Assembly (NCBI RefSeq): GCF_003326675.1
Contig: NZ_JPWF01000017.1
Location: 1-64,000, forward strand
Reading direction: 5' to 3'
DNA: 64,000 nucleotides
Source: Thalassospira profundimaris
GTDB lineage: Bacteria > Pseudomonadota > Alphaproteobacteria > Rhodospirillales > Thalassospiraceae
This document shows, piece after piece, positions 1 to 8,433 of the stretch. Within the stretch, counting starts at the first letter, position 1. Every line of letters starts with the position of its first letter. The notes under the pieces are model-generated. The model had not been told where the DNA came from and did not search any database. It worked only from the letters and a program-made list of their open reading frames with translations. The position numbers and the translations under genes are program-made.

Positions 1-30
1 TTTTGTACGCGCAAACTTTTCTTTAGCCAT
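1..30 (-). CDS. tuf: Elongation factor Tu, N-terminal fragment (window edge)
   Basis: The minus strand from position 30 reads ATG followed by codons for MAKEKFARTK, the usual first residues of proteobacterial EF-Tu, and then leaves the window. An AGGA ribosome-binding site lies just upstream. EF-Tu carries aminoacyl-tRNA to the ribosome. The order tRNA-Tyr, tRNA-Gly, tuf on one strand is a common bacterial arrangement, which supports the call although only ten codons are visible. Confidence 0.85.
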   Translation of the reverse strand, partial: MAKEKFARTK

Positions 31-106
31 TGCACTCAGATCCTAATCCGAACCAAAAAAAACACGTAAGAACCCACCGCACGAGCCGACGGGAACATAT
101 AAAATC

Positions 107-180
107 TGGAGCGGGTGAAGGGAATCGAACCCTCGTCGTAAGCTTGGAAGGCTTCTGCTCTACCATTGAGCTACACCCGC
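107..180 (-). tRNA. tRNA-Gly (TCC anticodon)
   Basis: The minus strand folds as a cloverleaf: acceptor GCGGGTG pairs with CACCCGC, the anticodon loop is CTTCCAA (TCC), the T-loop is GGTTCGATTCC, and discriminator T plus CCA are encoded. It lies between tRNA-Tyr and tuf on the same strand and is probably co-transcribed with them. Confidence 0.97.
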
Positions 181-217
181 ATATTTTTATCTGCGAGCTC
201 TCGCGAGGGCGAGAGAG

Positions 218-302
218 TGGTGGAGGGGGCAGGATTCGAACCTGCGTAGACTAAGTCGGCGGATTTACAGTCCGCTGCATTTGACCGCTCTGCCACCCCT
301 CC
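218..302 (-). tRNA. tRNA-Tyr (GTA anticodon)
   Basis: The minus strand gives an 85-nt class II tRNA: acceptor GGAGGGG pairs with CCCCTCC, the anticodon loop is ACTGTAAATCC (GTA), the variable arm is long, the T-loop is GGTTCGAATCC, and ACCA is encoded. It is probably the first gene of the Tyr-Gly-tuf transcription unit. Confidence 0.97.
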
Positions 303-498
303 ATCAGGGTCTTAACGCCGTCCGGGTTTTGAGCCCGGCCTCGTTGCGGCGAGGGAGGGAATACGGTGGACGAGCATGTGTTGTCAACAGCAAAAAAAGC
401 ACGAAATCGTATTTCCTTTCCTATATGTTCCCCAAGCTCTGCTTTCAGAGTCAAACAAAGTGCATTCAGTTCCTTACGGCCCGGAGGTTTCCGCCATT

Positions 499-1371
499 AT
501 GTCGCGTCGCAACAAACCACGTTCAGGAAATCGTCACCAGGGTGACGTCGGGCAGGACAACCTCCCGCACAACGATGAAAACCGTGAAGGTAATTCGCGC
601 CGTGGACGAAAGCGCGGCCGCGATGGCGGATCGGCGAGTGGAAATTCGCGCCTGATTCTCTTCGGGCGCCACCCTGTTATGATGGCAATTGCCAATCCGC
701 AGCGCACGATTCACAAAATCTGGGCGACCGAAAATGTGCGTGATGAAATCAACGCCGCACTTGCCGATGCCGAACGCCATGATGTTGCCGTCGATGCCGC
801 CGGCCGGACCGACCTTGATGAAATGCTGCCACCAGGGACCGTTCACCAGGGCATGGCGATTCATTGTGCCCCCCTGCCCCAGCTTTCTGTCGAAGAACTG
901 ATTGCCGATCACAGGGATTCGGAACAATGCACGGTGCTTATTCTTGATCAGGTCACCGATCCTCACAATGTCGGCGCGATTCTGCGTAGTGCCGCGGCCT
1001 TTGGCGCATCGGCCGTGATTGTCCCGGACCGTCATGCACCGCCTGAAACCGGTGTTCTGGCCAAATCGGCAAGTGGTGCACTTGAAACGGTTCCCTATAT
1101 CCATGCAGGCAACCTTAATCAGACACTCGAAAAGCTTAAAGGTGCCCATTTCTGGCTAGCCGGTATGGATGGCTATGCCGAACAGACACTGGCCGAAGCC
1201 AAATTGTATGGCCGTGTGGGTATCGTAATGGGTTCCGAGGGCGAAGGACTGCGTCGTCTGACGCGCGAAAGCTGTGATTTTCTGGTCAAACTTCCGATGT
1301 CTGATCGCATCGAAAGCCTGAATGTTTCCAACGCTGCCGCAGTTGCCCTGTACGAGCTGTATCGCAAGTAG
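499..1371 (+). CDS. rlmB: 23S rRNA 2'-O-ribose methyltransferase, TrmH/SpoU family (RlmB-like)
   Basis: This is a 290-residue SPOUT methyltransferase that uses SAM to methylate a ribose in RNA; the family member RlmB acts on G2251 of 23S rRNA. Residues 1-50 are a basic, low-complexity tail. The substrate-binding domain begins near residue 51 (LILFGRHPV). The SpoU motifs follow: N157-R163 (NVGAILR), the SAM-binding GSEGEG at 245-250, and SDRIESLNVSNAA at 268-280. The ATG at 499 is chosen over upstream in-frame starts because GGAGG lies at 483-487. It is divergent from the tRNA-tuf unit. The exact methylated nucleotide is inferred from the family. Confidence 0.9.
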   Translation: MSRRNKPRSGNRHQGDVGQDNLPHNDENREGNSRRGRKRGRDGGSASGNSRLILFGRHPVMMAIANPQRTIHKIWATENVRDEINAALADAERHDVAVDAAGRTDLDEMLPPGTVHQGMAIHCAPLPQLSVEELIADHRDSEQCTVLILDQVTDPHNVGAILRSAAAFGASAVIVPDRHAPPETGVLAKSASGALETVPYIHAGNLNQTLEKLKGAHFWLAGMDGYAEQTLAEAKLYGRVGIVMGSEGEGLRRLTRESCDFLVKLPMSDRIESLNVSNAAAVALYELYRK

Positions 1372-1469
1372 CTCCGGGCGCGGTTCAACCCGATGTCGGG
1401 GGATGTAAATTTCCCTGATTCAAGGTATTGCAATCATACGCGGCCCGGATTATGTTTCGCGCCGCTCAC

Positions 1470-1546
1470 GCCGGCATAGCTATAATTGGTAGAGCAGCTG
1501 ATTTGTAATCAGAAGGTTGGGAGTTCGAGTCTCTCTGCCGGCACCA
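1470..1546 (+). tRNA. tRNA-Thr (TGT anticodon)
   Basis: The cloverleaf has acceptor GCCGGCA pairing with TGCCGGC, anticodon TGT at 1504-1506, a GAGTTCGAGTC T-arm, and an encoded CCA end. It stands alone downstream of rlmB and is followed directly by a strong terminator. Confidence 0.96.
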
Positions 1547-1550
1547 TTCA

Positions 1551-1590
1551 AAGAAAACCCCGCAAGCCACTGGCTGCGGGGTTTTCTTTT
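1551..1590 (+). terminator. Rho-independent terminator after tRNA-Thr
   Basis: AAGAAAACCCCGCA and TGCGGGGTTTTCTT form an inverted repeat around a short loop, ending in a T-rich run. It begins four bases after the tRNA CCA end. Confidence 0.9.
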
Positions 1591-1608
1591 GGCTGTTTTC
1601 AACGAATC

Positions 1609-2016
1609 CTAGCCAGGCATTCCATCCATCCGGCTGACCTGTTCCAGCGCGTCATCCCAGTTGGCCTTGCTGCCCATCATGATATGGGCGTCCGGGACGT
1701 TGGGAACCGGTGTATCAAGGCTGCCTGCCGGTACAACGACCAACTGCCCACCCATCTGTTCACTTGGCATTGCTGATCCACAGGCCGCGCAAAATGCCTT
1801 GCTGTGCCGGGTTCCGGGCAATGTAAAGTTTGTGACCTTGTCCTGACCACTAAGCCAGATCAGTTTTGCCCGCCCGGAAAACAGATTCGCACCATGTGCC
1901 GACCCGGTATCTTTCTGGCAATAGGTGCAGTGACACAGGAAAAAGGCATCAAAGCTGCCGTTAACTTCAAATGTCACCTGCCCGCACAGGCAACTGCCGG
2001 TGTGTTTCTTGCTCAT
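1609..2016 (-). CDS. GFA / CENP-V domain protein (glutathione-dependent formaldehyde-activating family)
   Basis: This 135-residue zinc protein has the full GFA cysteine set: C9 and C11 (CLCG), C28, C30 and C33 (CHCTYC), and C76 and C79 (CAAC). Such domains bind two zinc ions. Most members have no proven enzymatic role despite the name, so none is assigned here. The ATG at 2016 is preferred because AGGAAG lies upstream; the longer reading adds 23 unrelated residues. It is convergent with tRNA-Thr and has no obvious operon partner. Confidence 0.85.
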   Translation of the reverse strand: MSKKHTGSCLCGQVTFEVNGSFDAFFLCHCTYCQKDTGSAHGANLFSGRAKLIWLSGQDKVTNFTLPGTRHSKAFCAACGSAMPSEQMGGQLVVVPAGSLDTPVPNVPDAHIMMGSKANWDDALEQVSRMDGMPG

Positions 2017-2127
2017 AGCGTTCTTCCTGTATGTCCCTGCCCTGCATTCTGATGCGGGCTTTGTTATTTGTGCATATGACCGCACGATTGCGCGGGTCGC
2101 AAGTTGCTTCGATTCTCTTTACGCCGG

Positions 2128-2877
2128 TTATTGTGCCAACCAGCGACTGGGGATGCCAAGTCCGGTTTCACGGAGATAGATCGTCTCGATCGTGCCGTCT
2201 TCTTTCATCTCTTGCATTGCGGCTTCGATACGCGGGATCAGCACCGCGTGATCGTCATTGAAATAGGTATATTGGGGAACTGACGAGATTGTCGGAAACA
2301 GGGCCTTGACCGGCAGGTTTTCACGCCGCTTGACGCTGTTGCCCCACAGGATATCGGCAAATGTGAAATCTATGCGCTTTTTGGCGAGCTTGCGCAGGTT
2401 AAAAAGCGCATCCGGCGCATCCTGGACATCCCATTCATTCCGACGCCCCATGATATCATCCCCATAGTCGTAACCATCCACGATCCCGACCTGAAGCCCC
2501 AGAAAGTCGTCAAGGGATGCAAAGATAGAGGCGGGATAGTCTTCATGAACAAAGACAGCCATTTCCCAGCGCAATACCGACAAGCCAACCGGAAACAGGT
2601 CATATTCATATGAAGACGCCAGAATACCGTCATACCGCCCCTGCTTTACGTCCTGACGGCACCGCACATAGGGCATTTCCTCAAACGACACCGGAAGACC
2701 TGCCCGATCAAAGGCCTGTTGCATAATATCGACCTGGATACCACGTGCCACACCTTCACGCGTTTCGGCAAAGGGGGCCCATTCTTCGAAGCATAAACGA
2801 ATATGTTCTTCGGCGCGGCCAAGGCCCGGGGCAAGGCAGATGACTATCAAGACAAGACAGGTAGCGATATTCTTCAT
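2128..2877 (-). CDS. Periplasmic solute-binding protein, SBP_bac_3-like, without transporter
   Basis: This 249-residue protein has a Sec signal peptide (MKNIATCLVLIVICLAPGLG, cleaved near residue 22). The mature part starts IRLCFEEWAPFAE and continues with GIQVDIMQQAFDRAG, the layout of polar amino-acid/ectoine-type binding proteins. Lone proteins of this type in marine Alphaproteobacteria are often binding proteins without a dedicated ABC system. No permease or ATPase gene is adjacent. The ligand cannot be inferred. Confidence 0.75.
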   Translation of the reverse strand: MKNIATCLVLIVICLAPGLGRAEEHIRLCFEEWAPFAETREGVARGIQVDIMQQAFDRAGLPVSFEEMPYVRCRQDVKQGRYDGILASSYEYDLFPVGLSVLRWEMAVFVHEDYPASIFASLDDFLGLQVGIVDGYDYGDDIMGRRNEWDVQDAPDALFNLRKLAKKRIDFTFADILWGNSVKRRENLPVKALFPTISSVPQYTYFNDDHAVLIPRIEAAMQEMKEDGTIETIYLRETGLGIPSRWLAQ

Positions 2878-2990
2878 TATCAGTTCGGATCAGGGTTACG
2901 CAAAAGACCACGCTATCCAAGCACAAAGGGCGATGCAATCCGTTCATTGCACCGCCCTTGCGAATCACATTCTATGAATTGCCTGAATAC

Positions 2991-3875
2991 CTATCCGTCG
3001 CGGCGCGACGAGGCATAACGTTCCGATTCTTTATAGTAATCATCGAATCCGATGCGGTTGCGCAAGTCGGCCCAATTCATCAGCTTGTCATCACGGGGTT
3101 GACCGGCCTTCATGGTTTGCAGGCATTCCACCATCGCCTTCATCGCCGCTGCCATCAATGACAGCGGATAGGCCGCGATCTGATACCCGATTTCCTTAAG
3201 GTCTTCTGGCGACAGATCCGGTGTTTCGCCGCCTTCGACGATATTGGCCATTTTCGGCCCGGGCAGTTCGGCACACAGGGTCCGCATTTCCTCGACGCTT
3301 TTCGGCGCTTCGACAAACAGGATATCGGCCCCAAGTTCCTTGAACTTGGCGGCACGATCAATCGCCTCGGACAGACCGTGCTGATGACGGGCGTCCGTGC
3401 GGGCAAGGATCAGGATATCCGCCCCGGCTTCGCGGGCATCCACCGCCGCACGGATACGGTCAAACGCCTCGTCACGGCCCACGACTTCCTTGCCCTTGGT
3501 GTGACCACAGCGTTTCGGGGCCAACTGATCCTCAATCATAACGGCGGCACAACCGGCCTTGGCAAAGCCGGTCACGGTGCGTCTGACATTCATGGCATTG
3601 CCATAACCGGTATCGCCATCGCCGATCAGGGGGATCGAAATGGCATCGGTAATGTTGCGGGCCTGATCGAGAACCTCGCCATAGGACATCAAACCAAGAT
3701 CAGGTTCACCGATACGGGAGGCCGACGTTGCGAATCCTGACATGAAGGTAAGGGCAAAGCCTTCCTGTTCAATCAGCTTGGCAGAAAGCGCATCAAAACA
3801 GCATGGCATGGTAATCAGATCACCGGTGGCAAGAAGCGCACGCAGTTGATCAGCAGGTGTTTTTATATGTGTCAT
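2991..3875 (-). CDS. Isocitrate lyase / PEP mutase superfamily C-C lyase
   Basis: This 294-residue TIM-barrel lyase cleaves a C-C bond in a 2-hydroxy- or 2-oxo-dicarboxylate. Signatures are the Mg-binding DGDTGYGN segment near residue 85 and MIEDQLAPKRCGH near 115-127, whose cysteine is the catalytic base in methylisocitrate and dimethylmalate lyases. The cysteine argues against a plain oxaloacetate decarboxylase, but the substrate is uncertain. The gene starts 6 bp after the TRAP large-permease stop on the same strand, so imported dicarboxylate is probably its substrate or precursor. Confidence 0.82.
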   Translation of the reverse strand: MTHIKTPADQLRALLATGDLITMPCCFDALSAKLIEQEGFALTFMSGFATSASRIGEPDLGLMSYGEVLDQARNITDAISIPLIGDGDTGYGNAMNVRRTVTGFAKAGCAAVMIEDQLAPKRCGHTKGKEVVGRDEAFDRIRAAVDAREAGADILILARTDARHQHGLSEAIDRAAKFKELGADILFVEAPKSVEEMRTLCAELPGPKMANIVEGGETPDLSPEDLKEIGYQIAAYPLSLMAAAMKAMVECLQTMKAGQPRDDKLMNWADLRNRIGFDDYYKESERYASSRRDG

Positions 3876-3881
3876 CAGTCT

Positions 3882-5153
3882 TTACAGTTTGAACGGAATA
3901 TAGAGTGCAAGGTCGTGCCAGACATACAGAAGTGCGGCACAGACAAACATCAGGATCAGGAACGGTGCCACACCACTTGCGACCTCGCCCAAACGGGCCT
4001 TGGCCACCGACTGGATGACATACAGGTTCAGGCCGACCGGCGGCGTAATCAGGGCGCATTCAACCATGATCACCATATAGACCCCGAACCAGATCGGATC
4101 GAATCCAAGGGCAAGGGCCGCAGGCAACAGAACCGGTGTCATGATCAGAACCATCGAAAGTGCCTCGAACACGAGCCCCATCACCAGCAGAACGACGGTC
4201 ACGACCAGAATGAAACCAAGATCGGTATCGATTCCCTGCGTGATCAGCATCGAGATGTCCTGCGGGATTCGATAAAGCGTGATCGCCTTGCCGAAAATCT
4301 TGGCGCCCGCAATGATCAGAATGATCGCGACCGTGGTCGCCATCGAATCGAACACCGCCTTTTTAAGCGCATCCCAGGTCAGAACACACATAATCGGGCC
4401 GGTGATGACCAGCGATGCGGCAAAGCCGATGGCCGCAGCCTCGGTCGGGGTAAAGGCCCCGGAATAGATCCCCGAAATAATCAGAACCGCAAGGATCACG
4501 GCTGGCAAAGCCTTGAGCGTGGCGCGACGGCGTTCGGCCCAGTCACGTTTCGGTTCGCTTTCCTGCCCGCCCATGCGTGCATAAATCATCGAAAAGATGA
4601 TGAAGAACACCAGCAACGCAATGCCCGGTCCAATGCCAGCAAGGAACAGGGAGATAACCGATTCTTCGGTGACAAAGCCGTAAATGATCATCGGGATCGA
4701 TGGAGGGATCAAAATACCAAGCGTCCCGCCCGCAGCCAAAAGGCCATAGACGAACTTCTTGTTATAACCGCGATTGATCATTTCCGGGATGGCAACCGTG
4801 CCAATCGTTGCCGCCGTGGCAACCGATGATCCGGAGATGGCAGCAAACACACCACAAGACAGGATGGTTGCAACCGCAAGACCACCCGGCCAATGACCGA
4901 CCCAGGCACTGACCGCCGCAAACAAATCATTGCCCACCCCGGCACGCAGCAGAATGTTGGACATCAACAGGAAAAGCGGAACAGCAAGCAGGATAAAGCC
5001 ATCAAGCGTGGACAGAACCGCCTGCGGTGCCATCAGCGGCGAAAACCCGCCAAGCAACAGCATCGCAAGTCCAAGTCCACCAAGGGCAAAGGCAACAGGT
5101 ACACGCGCCAGCAAAAGCGCGAACATTGCCGCAAGGGTCAGAACAATCGTCAT
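3882..5153 (-). CDS. dctM: TRAP transporter large permease, DctM family
   Basis: This 423-residue inner-membrane protein has about 12 hydrophobic segments. It forms the sodium-coupled channel of a TRAP transporter, taking substrate from the DctP binding protein with help from the small subunit. Typical segments are PLFLLMSNILLRAGV, AISGSSVATAATIG near residue 105 and GGTLGILIPPSIPMI near residue 140. It overlaps the dctQ stop by 4 bp (ATGA), so translation is probably coupled. It is followed by a lyase in the same operon. Confidence 0.95.
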   Translation of the reverse strand: MTIVLTLAAMFALLLARVPVAFALGGLGLAMLLLGGFSPLMAPQAVLSTLDGFILLAVPLFLLMSNILLRAGVGNDLFAAVSAWVGHWPGGLAVATILSCGVFAAISGSSVATAATIGTVAIPEMINRGYNKKFVYGLLAAGGTLGILIPPSIPMIIYGFVTEESVISLFLAGIGPGIALLVFFIIFSMIYARMGGQESEPKRDWAERRRATLKALPAVILAVLIISGIYSGAFTPTEAAAIGFAASLVITGPIMCVLTWDALKKAVFDSMATTVAIILIIAGAKIFGKAITLYRIPQDISMLITQGIDTDLGFILVVTVVLLVMGLVFEALSMVLIMTPVLLPAALALGFDPIWFGVYMVIMVECALITPPVGLNLYVIQSVAKARLGEVASGVAPFLILMFVCAALLYVWHDLALYIPFKL

Positions 5154-5638
5154 TCGTGGGCCCCTTTCGGAATTTCTTTGCCCCGCAACAGGCCAATCAC
5201 TTCAATCACGGCCTGAATGGCCAGCAACGCAAAGCCAAGCGCAACAGGCAGCTCGGCAACCCATGCCGGAAGGTCCAGCATGGTGCCGCTGGTGCGGCCG
5301 CGCTCAAAGCTTTCATAAAAAATGTCCCAGCCCTTGATCGTCACCATCACCGAAAAGGCAAAGACGCACAGCATGGCAACGATTTCGATGCCGCGTTGAA
5401 CCGGCTCGGAAAACAGGCGGGTAACAGCATCAACCGAAATATGGCGACGTGCCGCCAAGGCCCAGGGCATGCCAAGCAACGAACCCCAGATCAGGCAAAG
5501 CTGCGAAAGCTCGGCCGCCCAGATCGTCGGACGGATAAAGAAATATCGTGCAATAACTTCATAAGTCAGCATGCAGCCCGACAGCACAAACAGGATGGCG
5601 GCGGCCCACGCCAGCAAAAGCATTAATCGCTCAAACAT
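5150..5638 (-). CDS. dctQ: TRAP transporter small permease, DctQ family
   Basis: This 162-residue protein has four predicted transmembrane segments, the standard DctQ size. WAAELSQLCLIWGSLLGM and the following RRHISVD match the conserved DctQ core. The subunit scaffolds DctM and engages DctP. It lies 233 bp downstream of dctP, across a hairpin that may give DctP more transcript than the membrane subunits. Confidence 0.92.
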   Translation of the reverse strand: MFERLMLLLAWAAAILFVLSGCMLTYEVIARYFFIRPTIWAAELSQLCLIWGSLLGMPWALAARRHISVDAVTRLFSEPVQRGIEIVAMLCVFAFSVMVTIKGWDIFYESFERGRTSGTMLDLPAWVAELPVALGFALLAIQAVIEVIGLLRGKEIPKGAHE

Positions 5639-5831
5639 CGTGAAACAAATACCGTTGGTCAGGGGTGCGATGGCACAACCGTGAAACCGGTATCTCCTGA
5701 TCTCAATAAAGGGGGCGGGAAACTGTCACCGCCGGGGCCGACCGGCCTGCACCGGCACACTTACAGTGCCTTGTGCCTTACCTGTCTTTGGCTTCTTCGG
5801 CGGTGACAAGATCAGATCGAGTATGATCAAT

Positions 5832-5862
5832 CGGTCACCACATGATTTGATTGTGGTGACCG
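5832..5862 (-). terminator. Hairpin directly after dctP (attenuator or mRNA stabiliser)
   Basis: CGGTCACCACA and TGTGGTGACCG form an 11-bp perfect stem with a 9-nt loop, ending 9 bp past the dctP stop. No strong T-run follows on the minus strand, so it may protect the dctP mRNA 3' end or terminate partially. Nothing coding was seen in the rest of 5639-5831. Confidence 0.55.
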
Positions 5863-5871
5863 GTTAACTGA

Positions 5872-6861
5872 TCAGAACTTCTGTGCGGCTTCGAAGACCT
5901 GTTTGCCAAGATCACCGGTATGCGCAAGGAAGGCGTCATAAACCGGCTTGGCAGCTTCGCGCCATGCAGCCATTTCTTCGGCAGTCGGGGTATAGACGGT
6001 CATGCCGTTGGCTTTGGCTTCGTCAAAGGCAGCCGCCTCGATTGCCGACATGCGATCACGCACATCGTTTTCTGCATTAACAGCAGCGGTCGAAATGATG
6101 CCGCGCTGTGCTTCGGTCAGGCCGTTCCAGAAGTCGGTATTCACAACCACGATGAATTCGATATCGGCATCGTTGGTGGTGGTTACGGTGTCCATGACTT
6201 CCCAAAGCTGACGGGATTTGACGCCCGACATGCCGGTCATGCCAACATCAACCGTGCCACGCTGATAGGCGATATACTGCTCGGAACCGGAAATCAGGGT
6301 CGGCGCACCACCAGCAGCAGAGATGAAATCACCCTGGGTTTTAGAGAACACGCGGACTTTCTGACCTTTCAGGCCATCCGGACCTTTGATCGGGCCACCA
6401 TTCGACAGCATGATCGATCCGCCATATGCCTGCCACCACAGAACGGTCGCACCGGTATCTGCAATCGCAGCATCAAGCGGCGCACGTACCGGGGAATCCG
6501 GGGAAACGGCCTTGCGGACCTTTTCTTCGCTATCAAGAAGGAACGGCTGATAGAAAACGTCAACGGCCGGAACATCACCGACATAACGGGTCAGCGACGC
6601 AACACCCATTTCAATTGCGCCCGAACCAACAGCGGCGGGAACTTCTTTATCTTTGTAAAGCTGGGCCGAGTCATAAATCTGAACTTCGATATCGCCGTTA
6701 GATTTTTCCTCGACCTCGTTCTTGAACATCAAAAGGTTCTGGCCAAGGTGGCTTTTCATCGGCAGCTGCAACGAAATGCGCAGGGTCAGGTCGGCAGCAT
6801 GGACCGCACCGGAAAATCCGACAGCTGTCATCAAGGCAGCTGCGAGAGCAAATTTCTTCAT
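5872..6861 (-). CDS. dctP: TRAP transporter substrate-binding protein, DctP family
   Basis: This 329-residue periplasmic receptor has a Sec signal peptide cleaved near residue 22 (GAVHAA). Conserved DctP features include the substrate-clamping arginine region KVRVFSKTQ near residue 165 and a C-terminal half with VVVNTDFWNGLTEAQR. It delivers an organic acid, probably a dicarboxylate, to DctQM downstream. GGAGGAAG precedes the ATG. The first gene of the dctP-dctQ-dctM-lyase operon; the ligand is inferred from the neighbouring lyase only. Confidence 0.94.
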   Translation of the reverse strand: MKKFALAAALMTAVGFSGAVHAADLTLRISLQLPMKSHLGQNLLMFKNEVEEKSNGDIEVQIYDSAQLYKDKEVPAAVGSGAIEMGVASLTRYVGDVPAVDVFYQPFLLDSEEKVRKAVSPDSPVRAPLDAAIADTGATVLWWQAYGGSIMLSNGGPIKGPDGLKGQKVRVFSKTQGDFISAAGGAPTLISGSEQYIAYQRGTVDVGMTGMSGVKSRQLWEVMDTVTTTNDADIEFIVVVNTDFWNGLTEAQRGIISTAAVNAENDVRDRMSAIEAAAFDEAKANGMTVYTPTAEEMAAWREAAKPVYDAFLAHTGDLGKQVFEAAQKF

Positions 6862-7098
6862 AATGAGCTTCCTCCAGGAACTTTTATTCTAATTCTTTAT
6901 GCCGGACCGCAAAGATGTGCCTATTTCGCCCCACCGTTCAACATGTTTCGTGTTAACCGGGTTATCCTGCGGAAAACCCTTAGTGCGCCGCACAACCTTT
7001 TGAAAGCCGGAAGAAAAACGGATTTCAGGCCACAAACCAAAGGAAATGCTGCGACGCAAAAATACAATTTATCGCAGCGCTCTCACCGCCTGATAGTA

Positions 7099-7110
7099 CT
7101 GGTATGCCAG
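7099..7110. promoter_or_regulatory. CTGGTATGCCAG near-palindrome upstream of dctP
   Basis: CTGGTATGCCAG is an 11-of-12 symmetric site of the TGGTATNCCA type bound by FCD-class GntR regulators. It lies about 240 bp before the dctP start in a 298-bp region (6862-7159) without genes. No GntR gene is adjacent, so this is suggestive only. Confidence 0.3.
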
Positions 7111-7159
7111 AAATTTTATTTTGGATACAATTTCGAGAATCGGCCCTAGGCTCAGTCGA

Positions 7160-7711
7160 CTAACCGATCAGATGCTTGAACATGATCGTCGTGCCACTCA
7201 GCTTTTCTGAAAACGGATCACGGGCATATTGCGGGATCACGCCCGTGGTTTCAAAACCAAGCGATGTATAGAGTATTTCGGCACTATCCCCAGTACGGGT
7301 ATCAAGTGTCAAAAGACTGCGTCCAAGGTCACGCGCCTGCCCCTCGGCGGCAAGCATCAGAAGCCTTGCAATACCGCGCCGACGGCAATCGGGACGCACC
7401 ATCAATTTGCTGATATCGCCGCGATGGGCCTGATTGGGCATGGTGTCATAATCAAGCTGTACCGTTCCAACCACACGATCCGCATCAAAGGCGGCAAACA
7501 GGGTGCGCTTGCCCCCGGCCAATGCAGGGATGATCCGGTCGCGCCAGAATGAAGCCGCCTCGCTGATCGGAAACGGTTCGATAAAGCCGATGCTGGCCCC
7601 GGCGTGAACACATTGATGCAGCATCTCGGCAAATTGCGAAAGATGTGCTTCCAGTTCTCTGGCAGTCAACTTGACGATACGGGGTGCTGCGACGGTGGCA
7701 TTGTTCTGCAT
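7160..7711 (-). CDS. GNAT family N-acetyltransferase
   Basis: This 183-residue GNAT enzyme would transfer an acetyl group from acetyl-CoA to an amine. The acetyl-CoA-binding motif A is ISKLMVRPDCRRRGIARLLM near residues 101-120 (R-R-x-x-G-x-A/G type), followed by LLTLDTRTGDSAEILYTSLGFE. The start at 7711 is used because the longer frame runs into the upstream regulator gene. It lies 22 bp downstream of that regulator and probably forms a two-gene operon with it. The substrate is unknown. Confidence 0.85.
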   Translation of the reverse strand: MQNNATVAAPRIVKLTARELEAHLSQFAEMLHQCVHAGASIGFIEPFPISEAASFWRDRIIPALAGGKRTLFAAFDADRVVGTVQLDYDTMPNQAHRGDISKLMVRPDCRRRGIARLLMLAAEGQARDLGRSLLTLDTRTGDSAEILYTSLGFETTGVIPQYARDPFSEKLSGTTIMFKHLIG

Positions 7712-7733
7712 GGCGGTGTGACTTTCTGGTGGA

Positions 7734-8288
7734 TTATTCGACAATGAACAGGTGATAGCGGGCACCGGAATTCTTGGGTGTTTGAAACACATTGCCACCG
7801 CGCAACTGATAGCGAAGGCAATCCCCAGCCTCCAGATTGTGGCTCTGGTGATCAATCTCCATCGTCAGCTTGCCGTCCAGCATCACCAGATGATGTTCAA
7901 GCCCGTCACGCGGCGACCCGGCATATTCAATCCGGGTGTCGGCATCGATTTCAACTTCAAGAACCTCGCCCGACAGATTTCGCGATGTCGGCGACACCAG
8001 CCGTCGGCGATATCCGGTTTCCGGATCGGTCCAAACTTCCTGACTGCCCCGTGTGATCATTGGGGCAAAATCGTCTTCAACCATCTGCATCAGACGCGAC
8101 AGGGTCACGCCAAAGGCAACGCACAGTTTTCCCAGGACACTGGCCGTCGGACTGACATCACCATTTTCTATGCGTGAAAGGCTTGCCCGGCTGACCGTGC
8201 TGCGCTTGGCCAGTTCATCAAGCGACCATCCCCGTTCGGTTCGCAGTTGTGACAGGCGTTGGGCAAGGCGTGTTTCGATTTCTTCCAT
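7734..8288 (-). CDS. XRE-family regulator with C-terminal cupin domain
   Basis: This 184-residue protein has an N-terminal helix-turn-helix (LAKRSTVSRASLSRIENGDVSPT, residues 25-47) and a C-terminal cupin_2 sensor domain (residues about 110-184, with LEHHLVMLDGKLTMEI and LEAGDCLRY). Regulators of this class commonly control an adjacent catabolic or acetyltransferase gene in response to a small ligand. The GNAT gene follows within 22 bp and is the likely co-regulated target. Confidence 0.9.
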   Translation of the reverse strand: MEEIETRLAQRLSQLRTERGWSLDELAKRSTVSRASLSRIENGDVSPTASVLGKLCVAFGVTLSRLMQMVEDDFAPMITRGSQEVWTDPETGYRRRLVSPTSRNLSGEVLEVEIDADTRIEYAGSPRDGLEHHLVMLDGKLTMEIDHQSHNLEAGDCLRYQLRGGNVFQTPKNSGARYHLFIVE

Positions 8289-8348
8289 CTTAAACCTCGA
8301 ATCTCAATATCGGGATATTTTTCCATTTATGAGAATTCGTCAAGATAG

Positions 8349-8385
8349 AAAACCGGCCCTGCATTCACAGCGCAGGGCCGGTTTT
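8349..8385 (-). terminator. Terminator after ridA-like gene
   Basis: AAAACCGGCCCTGC and GCAGGGCCGGTTTT form a 14-bp stem with a 9-nt loop. It lies between the RidA-like stop and the XRE gene on the same strand, so it separates two transcription units. Confidence 0.85.
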
Positions 8386-8433
8386 GTGCATTGATCAAAT
8401 CAAACCGGTGTTGTCGGAGGGATCATTGCGTCA

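Noticed and set aside
3846..4829. 327-codon plus-strand frame rich in D, H, N, Q and R
   Set aside because: It is antisense to dctM; its composition is the mirror of hydrophobic codons.
5920..7149. 409-codon open frame on the plus strand
   Set aside because: It lies opposite dctP, has no recognisable domain and starts inside the real gene.
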